From contig CM043963.1 in assembly GCA_014529385.2 (NCBI GenBank), positions 104,820,912 through 104,884,911 of the forward strand: a stretch of DNA of 64,000 bases, in the 5' to 3' direction. Positions 49,726 through 61,380 of the stretch are shown one piece after another. The stretch comes from Adiantum capillus-veneris. Lineage: Eukaryota; Streptophyta; Polypodiopsida; Polypodiales; Pteridaceae. How positions within the stretch are numbered: the stretch's first letter is position 1; the number at the start of each line of letters is the position of its first letter. Under the pieces are notes generated by a model that had not been told where the DNA came from, did not search any database, and worked only from the letters and a program-made list of their open reading frames with translations. Made by a program: the position numbers and the translations under genes.

Positions 49726-50540
49726 GAAATGAAATGAAATGAAATGTTATATTAACGTCTTCAAAAGGCCAAAGTGACCTATGAGACCAGAAAGTTACAA
49801 TGAGGTGGATCTGATACAAAGTCAGAGTAACAAAATAACAACAATACAAACCAAAGATATATACTACGGGGTCCTAGACTGGTCGATGTGAACTAAGCAA
49901 AATGGGCGGCTTGCTGGGATAGCTGAATCACAAGAGATCTAGCATCGGTCGTTGGCGGATCTCATCAATCTCCTCCATGGTGAGAAGTCTGACCGGGCGT
50001 CGTGCATGCCGGGCCAGAGTGCTCCGAATCTTCTGACGTAGCCTCTGTTGATGCTGTGTCGTCCTCCGCAGTCGTGGGCGTCTGGATTTCCCCAGCTCAG
50101 TCGATCAGTGTACCTCTGGTGTGAGACGAGAGGGAGCTCTGCTGTGGGAGTGGCTCCTGCAGCTGTCCCGTGTCTGCTCTGAAGAAGTCTGTGATCCGTC
50201 TTTGAGACTGGCTAGCCTTGCCACTCATGAGGCTATCTCTTTGTCTGCGCAGCTCGAGCAAGAACAAACCCAGGCATCTCTGATCCTCGTACCCCATGAT
50301 TCTTGAGTGTGGTCCAAAACCCTCTTTGAACAAGCAATGGAAGCGGCCTCGTATCTCGTAGTAGACGGGGCAGCAGCATGTGTAGTGCAACTCTGTCTCA
50401 GGCTCCATGTCACACAAGGGGCATGTCCTGGCCTCTGCTGGTACTCCGCTGTATCTCCCAGTCTCAATCCATAGCTGGTGAGAAGATGTGCTTAACTGGC
50501 CAATAGCACATCGTATCCCATGAGACAAGTGGGTGTCCAT

Positions 50541-52013
50541 TTATCTGGGTCTCGTCACAAAACCATCCTCCGTAATCTGGAGAAGATGGTCTCTGTAGAA
50601 AGCCATCTTCGTGCCCAATTCCTGTGCTGGCTGTATCCATGTCCTCCTGGCGTCTAGCTGGGTCAGGTCCTGGCAGATGAGCTTGGTGATCTCTGACTGT
50701 GTAAGAGTGAGAGATGGTGCATACAATGAGTACTGGAATGGTGGCAGCCTTTCTATGCTGAACCCATGCGCCTGAAACCATGATGCCATCTCCCCATACC
50801 AGCATGTTGTATCTCCTTGCATGGCTAGCTGTCGAGAGGACTCAAGTGCAATGTGAGCATATCTGTCTCTAGGAAGTTCCCATGTGCGGTTTATGAAGGA
50901 GACTGATCTGGTGAGCGCCTCAACCACTAGTGGGGGGGCCGCTAGCTCTGCTCGGATAATGACCCGTGGTATTGATGCCTTGGCTCTAATGAGCCGCAAG
51001 ATCATAGAGACGAGAGGTTTCTCCATGTTCCCCCATCCATCAGTGCGACCCGGCCTCCCGTGGTGATCCAATGAAGGTCCCCATATCTCAGCTCCATAGA
51101 GCAATGCAGAAGCCACCAAAGTGTCAAAGAGCCAGAGCTTCGTCCGGGGCTCCTGAAACTGAACCTGCGAACACATCCTCTCCAATCTACCCAATGCTGC
51201 GTGGGCTCTAGTCAGTCTAGTCTCTGCTGCTCTTCTAAGTGAGAATGCAGTTCCGCTAAAAACCACTCCAAGGTAAGTGTAAGTATCTGTGTACTCCACA
51301 GTCTCCTGGCCGTATGTGAATGTAGGTGCTGACCTCCTGATCCACTGTGGGGTGGTATTAAACACCATCAACTTGGTTTTACCAAGGTTGACAGACAAAC
51401 CACTCTCATGGGCAAACCTATGCAAAGCATCCAATTGACGTTGCATTCCCTCTGGAGATTCGGAGATCAACACAATATCATCAGCATATAACAAAAGTGG
51501 AATCCATGTCCCTGCCAACTGTGCACCTCTATCACCATCGCTCTCAATGTAGTCAGAAACCTCATCCACATACATACCGAAAAGAGTAGGAGAGAGCAGG
51601 CAACCCTGCTTCACCCCAATAGTGGAGTGAACCGGTGTAGAAAGTCCCTCAGGGGTGAGTACATGCCCTACCATTGATTTGTATAATGCCATGATCCCCC
51701 AAATGAGCTCTGTGGGTACTCCCATCTCCTGTAATCTGCGCATCACTCTAGCTCTGGGTACTGTGTCAAAAGCTTTGCGAAAGTCCACAAAGCTACAATA
51801 GATCCGTCTCCCATGAGATCTGCCCTCCTCGATGATGGCCCTGAGTGTCAAGATATGGTCAAGAGTAGAGAAGCCTCTCCTGAACCCTGCCTGCCCAGCT
51901 GCACGCATTCCTTCCCTCTTTGCCCATCTACTCAATTGTTGCTCAAGAATGGATGCATACAACCGTGCCAGTGTGTGCCCAATCATGATAGTGCGATAAT
52001 TCCCAGGCTCCAT
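50541..52013 (-). pseudogene. LINE ORF2: reverse transcriptase domain
   Basis: A 490-codon open frame covers RT palm, thumb and the following helical region. The catalytic Asp pair (YADD) and upstream D (VDFRKAFD) are intact, so the domain itself looks undamaged. The frame is cut upstream by the LTR element and downstream by the TAA at 50541. The Asn-Tyr-Arg start (GNYRTI) corresponds to the RT fingers, so the ATG at 52013 is internal rather than a true start. Confidence 0.85.
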
Positions 52014-52073
52014 GGGGTCTCCTGACTTGAAGATAGGTACATTCGTAGATAGGCTCCAAGTGTCGGGTAGGCC

Positions 52074-52078
52074 CTCAC
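52074..52078. other. Target-site duplication CTCAC (left)
   Basis: CTCAC immediately precedes the left LTR (TGTAAC) and CTCAC recurs immediately after the right LTR at 59813-59817. Five bases is the standard gypsy duplication. Confidence 0.95.
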
Positions 52079-53592
52079 TGTAACTAAGTCAGACTTTGTA
52101 AATAATTAATTTATTTACGAGAAAAGAATTATCTAATTAGTTGTGTGCACACCAGAATAGACCTAGCAGTTCTAAGGCCTCAGGTGAGCCTAAATGCGGG
52201 CTAGAACACCTCAGAGGGACCTTAGCAGAAATTACCCTGAAGCCCTAGTGATTGGGAAATCGGGTCTTCAGAAAGGGGTAAGCAGTAGCCTCAGATTTTA
52301 GGCTCAGAAAAATACGCACGTCAGTACAAGCACATGAATGAGATGGGGTCCTTAGAACAGTGACCCTAAGGCTAATAAAGCTAATAAAGCCTTAGGGTAA
52401 ATTTTGTGAAATTAAATTTAACGGTCCGTGCCCGGGCGGGCGGCCGGACAAGTGTGAACAGGTAAAGGTGGTGCAGTGCCCGTGCGGCATTGCGCCGGCA
52501 GACCTTTGGTGTTCTCATAAAAGAATCATTGGTAGCAGTTGTTAGTTAGTTGCACATTCTAAATTAATGAGCTAGAAGTTTTTAAAGTCAAAACTTGAAT
52601 GGTTTTTAAGTTTTTAAAGTAAGTGTGCCAAGTGGCACACTTACCAATGCAAACTAACTCTCTCTCACTCTCACTCTCACCCTCTCTCTCTTCCTAGCGC
52701 CCCCTCTCCCTGATGGCTATTTAGGAGCCCCCCCTCCCCCATTTTCAGGGCTGGCAGTGCACCTACCCCCCCTAATGTGAGCGTGCTCTACGCGGTGGAG
52801 CCCTCCATTGAAGCTTGAGAGCAGCCCCTTGCGACATATGTGGTAGCCTTGTGCTCCCATTGTCAAGAACAAGGGATCTCACAGTCATAGACACCTTCTG
52901 GTGAAGTTTCATCGCGAGAAGCTGTCGTAGACGCTCTCTTAGCACAGTGCGGCTGCTGTAATTCTCTGTTTTCAGCCTCTAATTACCTCGATTAGGGCTG
53001 TTTTCAGCAAATCAGCCATAGAAATTCTCTTCTCTTTCCTTATCCTAAGTCTACACCAAGTTTGGCGCGATTCCATCGCGAAGAAGACCTCTGTTTCGAC
53101 GTAGGGGTGTGCACAGGTAAGAATTTCAGGTTATGTACAGAAAATTACAGCAAGCATGTGCGTGTGCATTTTGCTTGTTTTCTCTTTTGTGTTCGATGCA
53201 TGAATGAATGAGCATGAAGGCAATACATAACGGAAGATGGACTCTCCTCTGTGAGAGCTTCCGATGAGCTGTTTTGGAAGATAGACTCTCTTTTCGAGAG
53301 CTTCCAACCAGTCTCGCAGAAGATGGGAAATCCCCTAAGCAGAAAGAAAGTGGAAACACTTTCTCAGTCAGTAGTCAGAACAGAACAGAAGAAAGAATAG
53401 AGGACGGACGTATGCCCCGTTCCTGTGCTTGTAAAGATTCTCCCTTAGTAATAAAGATATTCTCTTTATGGGGGGGGACCAGCCCATCTTCTGGTCCCCA
53501 ATGAAGTGTCAAGTTTTCTCGCTCCCTCTAATTCTCTTGAGTATTTTGAAGTGCAATTAAACGTCAGTTTACGCTTCCGTATTTTTGTGACA
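52079..53592 (+). mobile_element. 5' LTR of element E
   Basis: Begins TGTAACTAAGTCAGAC and ends ATTTTTGTGACA. Length is 1514 bp, identical to the 3' LTR in length and 99.1 % in sequence. It contains a CTCTCACTCTCACTCTCACC pyrimidine stretch near 52660. A near-repeat of AGATRGACTCTC(C/T)TYTNNGAGAGCTTCC at about 53233 and 53280 could form part of the regulatory or packaging region. Confidence 0.97.
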
Positions 53593-53593
53593 G

Positions 53594-53611
53594 TGGTATC
53601 AGAGCAAGGTC
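53594..53611 (+). other. Primer binding site, tRNA-iMet
   Basis: TGGTATCAGAGC lies one base after the 5' LTR end, an exact 12-base complement of the initiator tRNA-Met 3' end, continuing AAGGTC with partial match. Confidence 0.95.
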
Positions 53612-53658
53612 CTCTCTCTCTTCCTGAAGGGATTGACGACTCTTGGCAGACTGCAGAA

Positions 53659-55446
53659 ATGGGAGGACGCGAGATAGAGTTCTCTCTCCTTCAACAGCAG
53701 GTGGAAGAGTTGCAGAAAGCTCTCTCCCATCCAGAAGTCCAAAAGATTCTCCATACTCTTGAAAAAGGGAAGGAGAAAATGCCGATGGGGTTAGGAGAAA
53801 TTCCGCAGAACCCAAAGGCGCCACAACCAAGAAAAGATCCTTTGATTGGAACTTCCCGCATGCACGAGAGGCAGAAGAAATCTCCAGAACGTCATGTGCG
53901 GTTTAATCCAAAAGTTCAAGAGCAGGATCCCCCTGATTCCCCTCAGTTCTCTTTCATGAAGGATCTGGAAGACATAGTCTCTCCGGAAGACATGTTTCTC
54001 GACGATCCGTCGCAGCAAGAAGTACATTCAAGGGAAAGGACTCCTGTCCCCAAGGAGTCTAAGCATCGAAAGAAGGAGCACCATAAGAAGAAGCACCACA
54101 GGCAGAAAACATTCAAGTCGGGAGATAAAGATGTGAAATTCGACACCTACAATGGACGGCGTGATAATGACAAAGCTTTAGCTTTCATCCGCCAATTTGA
54201 AGTTGCATTTGCTGAAGGGAATTTTAAAGAAAGATCCAAGCTTCGCCATGTTAGTTTGTACCTGAAAGGCACCGCAAGCAATTGGTGGTTAACCCTTATC
54301 CTGGAAGAACGCAAACCCCAAGATTGGACCGCTTTCAAGAAGGAGTTCTACGCACAGTTCCTTCCTCCAGACTATGAGGAAGAGGTAAAGAAAGAATGGG
54401 ATCGACTTTCACAGTCAGAGAACGAAACCGTTCCACGCTATGTGGATAGGTTTTGGGACGTTCTCTTGAAAGTCACTCCATTCAAGAAGATTGACGATTC
54501 GGAGAAGATGCACAAGTTTGAAGCAGGTTTGCATGAAGCCTTGCAAAAGGCTATGAAGCTTTACCCTCGAGGTAACTTGCAGATACTTATGGAATCAGCC
54601 CGCATAGCTGATGGAATACATGACAAGGGTACTCCCAGGAAGATGGAGCAAAGCACTTACCATGCTAAGCAGAAGGCTCTCCATGAGCAGCCTACCTCTT
54701 CTACTTCTTCTCAAAAGAAGAAAAGAACCGCCTCCGAAGCAGAAGCAAAGCCAAATCAGCCCAAGAAAGGGAGATATCTCTCTCCTGCTGAGTTGCGAAC
54801 ATACATTAGTGAAGGAAGATGCTTCAAGTGCGGACAAGTTGGTCATATGAAGGGTGACTGTCCAACCAAACCTCCACAACCACCCTCCTCCAATGCAGTC
54901 CCAGATGTACAGGGAAATACAACCAAGGATGGAAAAGAAAGAGCTCTTCTCAAAGCATGGGGTAGTATCAACAACCAGCGGGCTCTTATTTTGTTTGACC
55001 CTGGTAGTACAGACAACTTCATCTCTACCCAGCTAGCTGACGACCTGAACTTGCAACCCAATCGTTTTGGAGTCTCTATTCAAGCGCAATCAGCTTTCAA
55101 AGGGCAGAACTCAAACTCTACTCCAATCATAGGGAAGTTGAATCTAAAGGTCGACGACTACAAGGATCAAGAGTCTTTCTTACTAGCTTCACTTGAAGGA
55201 TGCGATGTTATCTTGGGAATGCCTTGGCACTACAAGATGCATCCCATTCCTGACTATGTTCAGAAAACCTTATCTTTTGCTCATAAAGGAAAGGAGTATC
55301 TTGTACTTGCAGATGCAGGTGATTGGCGTATTCCTATCGCCAACCACATTGCCATCAAGAAAGAAATGAAAAAGTGTGTTTCAGCATACTTGATTTTTGC
55401 GAGAGAGAGAGAGATGTGTCTGTTTCACAACTTTCTTCCTCTTTAG
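53659..55446 (+). pseudogene. gag: Element E: Gag with zinc knuckle, and protease
   Basis: I take the ATG at 53659 (MGGREIEFSLLQQQVEELQK) as start, because the frame upstream of it runs through the LTR and primer site. The domains are: a Lys/His-rich linker; the Gag capsid core (LRHVSLYLKGTASNWWLTLI, FKKEFYAQFLPPDYEEEVKK, VPRYVDRFWDVLLKVTPFKK); a CCHC knuckle CFKCGQVGHMKGDC (about residue 387); and the protease strand ALILFDPGSTDNFISTQLAD with D-P-G-S, a variant common in plant chromoviruses, followed by GCDVILGMPWHYKMHPIPDY. The frame then runs into a (GA)7 tract at 55401-55414 and stops at 55444. The RT part continues in another frame, so an indel of the GA run is the likely break. Confidence 0.93.
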
Positions 55447-58286
55447 AGCAAAAAAGACTTAAGTTAATAGAAAGATATAAAGATTGTTTTCCAGATGAAC
55501 TTCCAAATGAACTCCCACCTTCGCGACCTGAGGATCATACCATTGATTTGATCCCAGAAAGTTCTCCTCCAAATCAGCCCCCTTATCGAGTTAGTCTAAT
55601 GCAGCAAGAGGAAATTCTCAAGCAGGTTAACGAACTTTTGGAGAAAAGCTTAATAAGGCCTAGTACTTCTCCATATTGTTCACCTGTCTTGCTGGTACAG
55701 AAAAAGGATGGCACATTCCGCATGTGCATAGACTATAGATCTCTAAACAAGATCACAATCAAGAATCGATTTCCAATCCCTCGGATTGACGACATTCTTG
55801 ACAAGTTACAAGGAGCAAGTGTCTTTAGTCGTATAGACTTGAAGAGCGGTTATCATCAAATCCGCATAGCTCCTCAGGATGTGCATAAGACTTCATTTAG
55901 AACAACCTTCGGGTTGTATGAATTCTTAGTGATGCCTTTTGGACTCACTAATGCACCAGCTACATTCAACAGAATGATGGATAGAATCTTCCATTCATAT
56001 AGAAGTTTTACAGGCGTTTTCTTTGATGACGTCTTAATCTTCTCAGAGACGGAAGACGAACACTATAAGCATCTCGCCTTAGTGTTTGAAGAATTACGCA
56101 AACACAAGTTATTTGTGAATGCTAAGAAGAGTGAGTTCTTTTTAAAAGAAATCCACTATTTGGGCCATATAGTATCTCACAACCAGGTGAGAATGGACCC
56201 TGAAAAGATTCAAGCAGTTGTAGAATGGCCTACACCAACTACAGTACATGATGTACGAAGTTTCCTTGGCCTCTGTTCTTATTATCGGCGTTTCATTCGA
56301 GCTTTTGCCGCGATAGCAGGTCCCCTCCATGACCTGACAAAGAAGCGGATTCCATTCCATTAGGGCTCTGGACAAAAACAAGCTTTCGAAAAGCTTAAGT
56401 ATCTACTCAGTCACGGACCCGTTCTCAACGTCCCTGATCTTCGCAAACCTTTCGAGGTATACTGCGATGCATCTGGAGATTGTGTAGGAGCAGTTCTGAA
56501 CCAAGAGGGTCACGCGATAGCCTATGAAAGTCGGCGCCTTAAAGATGCAGAGTTGCATGCCTCCATATACGAAAAAGAGCTAATGGCAGTAATTCATGCT
56601 CTTTCCATTTGGAAACACTATCTATTAGGAGCTGATTTTATTATCAAGACAGATCATCAAAGTCTTCGCTACTTTCTCACACAGAGAAAGTTATCAGAAA
56701 AGCATATGAGATGGGCCAACTTTCTTTCAATGTTTCATTTTCAGATTTTACACACTTCTGGAACAAAGAATGCAGTTGCAGATGCTCTCTCCAGGCGTCC
56801 AAAGATCAACGCACTCACAACAATTTATCATGAGGAACTAGAATCTCTCAGCGAGATGTATCCTCAAGATCCAGACTTCGCCACAATTTGGGCAGATCTT
56901 CAAGCTGGTCACTCAAAGCCACCTTATTCTATCAGGGATAATACACTCTATCGTCAACAAGCAATATGCATAGCTCAGCCCTTACGACAAAAGGTGATGG
57001 ATGAAGCACATAATTCTCCTTATGCCGGGCATCGGGGAATTGCTTCCACCACTAGTGCCCTCGAAAGGTATTTCTTTTGGCCAACACTCCGTGCGGACAT
57101 TGAAAAACATGTACGTGAGTGTTTAGTATGCCAAAAAGTGAAATATGACAGACATAAAGTTTATGGCAAGCTTCAGCCGCTCCCTGTGCCTAACACGCCA
57201 TGGGAAAGTATTGCCATGGATTTTATTACGGATCTTCCTCGATCCAAGAATGGAAATGATGCAATCTGGACTATAGTAGACAGATTCAGTAAGCAAGCCC
57301 ATTTCCTTCCAGTAAAGAAGACGATCAAAGCTGATCACATGGCTAGAATATTTCTAGCTCAGATTTTTAAACACCATGGATTGCCAAAGACTATTGTGAG
57401 CGACAGAGATCCCCGCATGACTAGTCTATTTTGGCAGGCATTGTTTGAAAACTTGGGAACTAAGCTTGATTTTTCATCAGCTTATCACCCTCAAACAGAT
57501 GGTCAAAGCAAAATCGCTAATGCCACTGTTTTAGATCTCCTCAAGTGCTATGTTTCGGAACGACAATCCGAATGGGAACAATACTTACCAATAGTTGAGT
57601 TTGCGTATAATAATACCATACATTCCTCAACTGGTAAAGCCCCCTTCGAAATTATTTACGGGAAGCCACTCTTACTTCCTATTATGGTGACCAAAGAACA
57701 CATCTTCGCCGCAGATGAATTTGTGCGCAATATTGATATTGCCCATCAACAAGTAAAGCAAGCGATTCTTCGTACTCAAGAGCAACAGAAGAGAAAAGCA
57801 GACAAGCACAAAAGGAATCTCAATCTTGAAAAAGGACAATATGTCTTGCTTCGGTTTGAGAAAGCTAGATTGAAAAAGCGGGTCGGCAAAGGGAAAGTTG
57901 TCAAACTTTCCCATAGATTCTACGGCCCTTTCAAAATTACAGATAAAGTCAATGATGTGACTTTCAGATTGGATTTGCCTTCTCACTGGCGCATCCACAA
58001 TGCTTTTCATGTCAGTCTCCTCCGACCATATGTTGGACCTCCTCCAGTGGCGCCAGTACAAGAAGATCCTCCAGAAGTCGAAGAGGAGGAAATCCTTCAA
58101 CCTGAACAGATAATACACCACTCGGAGAGACAACTCAAGTCGGGGAGTCTACATCGAAAGTATTTAGTCAAGTTCAAGAATTACACTCCTTTAGATGCAA
58201 AGTGGATGACTGAGTCCGATCTCAAGGACTACCCTGACATCTTGCACAGTTATGTTGACGCTCTACAGTTGAGGTCAACTGTTTAG
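55401..58286 (+). pseudogene. pol: Element E: reverse transcriptase, RNase H, integrase, chromodomain
   Basis: RT: SPVLLVQKKDGTFRMCIDYR, FSRIDLKSGYHQIRI, FGLTNAPATFNRMMD and the catalytic VFFDDVLIFSE (FFDD variant). A TAG at 56361-56363 (one G-to-A from the usual TGG) interrupts the RT/RNase H connection. RNase H: EVYCDASGDCVGAVL, IYEKELMAVIHAL, KTDHQSLRYFL, AVADALSRRP. Integrase: the HHCC finger (HNSPYAGHRGI ... CLVCQK) and the core with AMDFITDLP (D1), IVSDRDPRMTS (D2) and TDGQSKIANATV, where the third acidic residue (E in DGQ-x-E) is Lys at 57510-57512, another G-to-A. C-terminal GPF module: YGPFKITDKVNDVTFRL. A chromodomain follows (KYLVKFKNYTPLDAKWMTES, residues near the end), stop at 58284. 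These lesions make the enzyme inactive. Confidence 0.95.
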
Positions 58287-58290
58287 AACC

Positions 58291-58298
58291 AAGAGGGA
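58291..58298 (+). other. Polypurine tract of element E
   Basis: AAGAGGGA ends directly before the TG of the 3' LTR at 58299. Confidence 0.85.
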
Positions 58299-59812
58299 TG
58301 TAACTAAGTCAGACTTTGTAAATAATTAATTTATTTACGAGAAAAGAATTATCTAATTAGTTGTGTGCACACCAGAATAGACCTAGCAGTTCTAAGGCCT
58401 CAGGTGAGCCTAAATGCGGGCTAGAACACCTCAGAGGGACCTTAGCAGAAATTACCCTGAAGCCCTAGTGATTGGGAAATCGGGTCTTCAGAAAGGGGTA
58501 AGCAGTAGCCTCAGATTTTAGGCTCAGAAAAATACGCGCGTCAGTACAAGCACATGAATGAGATGGGGTCCTTAGAACAGTGACCCTAAGGCTAATAAAG
58601 CTAATAAAGCCTTAGGGTAAATTTTATGAAATTAAATTTAACGGTCCGTGCCCGGGCGGACGGCCGGACAAGTGTGAACAGGTAAAGGTGGTGCAGTGCC
58701 CGTGCGGCATTGCGCCGGCAGACCTTTGGTGTTCTCATAAAAGAATCATTGGTAGCAGTTGTTAGTTAGTTGCACATTCTTAATTAATGAGCTAGAAGTT
58801 TTTAAAGTCAAAACTTGAATGGTTTTTAAGTTTTTAAAGTAAGTGTGCCAAGTGGCACACTTACCAATGCAAACTAACTCTCTCTCACTCTCACTCTCAC
58901 CCTCTCTCTCTTCCTAGCGCCCCCTCTCCCTGATGGCTATTTCGGAGCCCCCCCTCCCCCATTTTCAGGGCTGGCAGTGCACCTACCCCCCCTAATGTGA
59001 GCGTGCTCTACGCGGTGGAGCCCTCCATTGAAGCTTGAGAGCAGTCCCTTGCGACATATGTGGTAGCCTTGTGCTCCCATTGTCAAGAACAAGGGATCTC
59101 ACAGTCATAGACACCTTCTGGTGAAGTTTCATCGCGAGAAGCTGCCGTAGACGCTCTCTTAGCAGAGTGCGGCTGCTGTAATTCTCTGTTTTCAGCCCCT
59201 AATTACCTCGATTAGGGCTGTTTTCAGCAAATCAGCCATAGAAATTCTCTTCTCTTTCCTTATCCTAAGTCTACACCAAGTTTGGCGCGATTCCATCGCG
59301 AAGAAGACCTCTGTTTCGACGTAGGGGTGTGCACAGGTAAGAATTTCAGGTTATGTACAGAAAATTACAGCAAGCATGTGCGTGTGCATTTTGCTTGTTT
59401 TCTCTTTTGTGTTCGATGCATGAATGAATGAGCATGAAGGCAATACATAACGGAAGATGGACTCTCCTCTGTGAGAGCTTCCGATGAGCTGTTTTGGAAG
59501 ATAGACTCTCTTTTCGAGAGCTTCCAACCAGTCTCGCAGAAGATGGGAAATCCCCTAAGCAGAAAGAAAGTGGAAACACTTTCTCAGTCAGTAGTCAAAA
59601 CAGAACAGAAGAAAGAATAGAGGACGGGCGTATGCCCCGTTCCTGTGCTTGTAAAGATTCTCCCTTAGTAATAAAGATATTCTCTTTATGGGGGGGGACC
59701 AGCCCATCTTCTGGTCCCCAATGACGTGTCAAGTTTTCTCGCTCCCTCTAATTCTCTCGAGTATTTTGAAGTGCAATTAAACGTCAGTTTACGCTTCCGT
59801 ATTTTTGTGACA
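58299..59812 (+). mobile_element. 3' LTR of element E
   Basis: It is 1514 bp, TGTAAC to GTGACA, aligned without gaps to the 5' LTR. I count 13 substitutions (for example 52318 A/G, 52406 G/A, 52561 A/T, 53378 G/A, 53505 A/C). It is followed by the CTCAC duplication. Confidence 0.97.
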
Positions 59813-59817
59813 CTCAC

Positions 59818-61380
59818 ACATGGCACGGTTAAACATAGCTGCTAGAAGCTCTGCTAGTAGGTCTTTGGCATGCATGAAATGCTCAGCGACTAAGCCATCA
59901 TGATCATATGCTCTCCCAGTCCTCATCCTCTCAATGGCTTTCTTCACCATCTCAGCGGTGAAAAAAGCACATGTGTGTGGGCATGGATCGGGGGGGTTGG
60001 GAAGGGGGGGCTGTTTAGGTATAGTGTACAAGGATGATGCGTACTGACCCCAGGTCTCTATGGAGGTAACAGCAAGGGGAGGGGACTGCTCATGAAAGAG
60101 CCGCCACGCCGCACGCGAGTCCTGACTCAAGAATAGCTAGTATAGATCTTGCTCGAGTCGAGCCAAAAAAGCCCTCTTCTTCCGCCGCACCAGGCATCGG
60201 AAGTCAATCTGTGGCTGTCTGTGAGTGACGTCCCCCAAAAGCACCTCCCTCTGAAGTCTAGCTCTAGTCTGGCGGCACTCCTCATCGTACCAGCTGTTCT
60301 GAGGCATGCTCCTTGATCAGCGTCTCTGCTCAGGCTGGGTGTGTGGGTATGCCTCTGCTGTTGCATCATGTAATGTCAGTGTCAGTATAGTAGTTAGCTC
60401 CTCCAGAGGTCGCCCCGGTTCCTCAGTGCATAGGCGTCTGTAGATCCCGTCTATGTATACAGAATCCGTCTCCCGTGTGAAGGTGTAGCGAGTAGGGGCT
60501 GCTACCCATGGCTTGTGTGCTACACTGAACTGGAAGGAGATGGTCATCGACACACGAGCATAATCCACTGCCACCTTGACCGGTCTGGACCCAACTGTGA
60601 GATCCTGGATACTAGAGATGAGATTCGGCTGTGCCATGACATAGTCCACTATGCTGGCTCCATGTCTATGTGGGAAGCATGTAAAACCTCCCGCCGCAGG
60701 AAATCTCTGTAGGCCATTCAAGATGGCCAATCCATGTGCGGTGCCCATGTCTATCAGGTGTCGCCCATACTCAGTATATTCCACATCGTGTGATAGTCTG
60801 GACAGGCCCGTCTCTACAACATCTAGCTCTCTCAGCATCTCCTCTGAAGTATCATAAAACACTGTCTGGTGATGGGCAGTCCTAGCATTGAAGTCCCCTA
60901 GAATGATAATGTCACCATCTCTAGAGAACTCCCATATGTCATCATCCAAAATAGAAAAAGGGGATTGTCCTCTGGGTGATGCATAGACTGATGTACTCGG
61001 GGGAAAGTAGCAAATAGCAATGTAGAGATATCTGTCTGTCTCTACTTTCAATCTCGCCCACATGTACCTAGCCTGCTCATCCCTACGGGCTATATGTACC
61101 AATGGTTGCAGATCCTCTCTAAATAACACTGCCACTCCCCCGAGCCCCGGCCTCTGTGCTCTGAGCGTGTCTCCTGTCTGTAAGCTGTCTCCCACTTGTA
61201 TCCACTGATGTGAGGCATGGATTGCCCAAGGGCCTGGTGTGTCTCAGAGTAAAAGATGATGTCTCTTCCAGTAAAACTATCCTCAAAAGCACCCACATCA
61301 AGACGCATAGATCCATTACAGTTCGAGGCAGCCACTTTGAGTGTGGTCCCATAAGTCTCGCACCGTCATGTGGAGCGTCG
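59818..61380 (-). pseudogene. LINE ORF2, 5' part: AP-type endonuclease and linker
   Basis: Frames on the minus strand give the endonuclease. The N-terminal SNCNGSMRLDVGAF and IIFYSETHQALG (catalytic N and E regions) lie at 61335-61200. After a shift come GGVAVLFRED, ILGDFNARTAHHQTV (DxN), FTCFPHRHGASIVDYVMAQP (S-x-V/I-D-Y) at 61195-60317. The linker 60130-59818 (WGQYASSLYTIPKQPPLPNP, AIERMRTGRAYDHDGLVAEH) leads to the RT and is cut by element E. Stops and shifts near 61190 and 60300 break the frame. Confidence 0.85.

Larger units (their letters stand above)
49726..52078 (-). mobile_element. LINE, 3' half: reverse transcriptase, zinc-binding tail, 3' UTR
   Basis: This is the downstream part of a near-full-length L1-like LINE (the 5' half is at 59818 to about 62806). 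ORF2 includes NYRTIMIGHTLARLYASILE, GQAGFRRGFSTLDHI, CSFVDFRKAFDTVPR, GVKQGCLLSPTLFGMYVDEV and LLLYADDIVLIS (intact YADD). Further on are GLSVNLGKTKLMVF and the C-terminal cysteine cluster CPLCDMEPETELHYTCCCPV. A TAA at 50541 (TAC in the sister copy at 27.4 kb) and a TGA at 50097 (CGA in the sister) break the frame; ORF2 ends near 49931. The 3' UTR ends in GACGTTAATATAACATTTC and the element terminates in four ATTTC units (plus-strand GAAAT). Confidence 0.9.
52079..59812 (+). mobile_element. Complete chromodomain Ty3/gypsy retrotransposon (element E) inserted in the LINE
   Basis: The element is 7734 bp long with two 1514-bp LTRs, tRNA-iMet primer site, gag-protease frame, RT-RNase H-integrase-chromodomain frame, polypurine tract and matching CTCAC duplications. 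Removing it and one CTCAC rejoins the LINE on the minus strand. By counting, the LTRs differ at 13 positions and have no length differences. The internal frames carry a frameshift, one stop and a catalytic substitution, so this copy is young but inactive. Confidence 0.97.

Noticed and set aside
49350-49742. 130-codon plus-strand frame upstream of the methyltransferase exons
   Set aside because: It has no family resemblance, runs into the LINE tail (GAAAT repeats), and opposes the gene; it is a chance frame.
53274-53504. 76-codon frame repeated identically at 59494-59724
   Set aside because: It lies inside the LTR; the duplication is due to the LTR pair and there is no sign of coding selection.
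55401-55414. Programmed frameshift between gag-protease and RT of element E
   Set aside because: The shift falls in a (GA)7 run, the usual place for slippage mutation. Chromodomain elements typically use one continuous frame, and the copy has other lesions.
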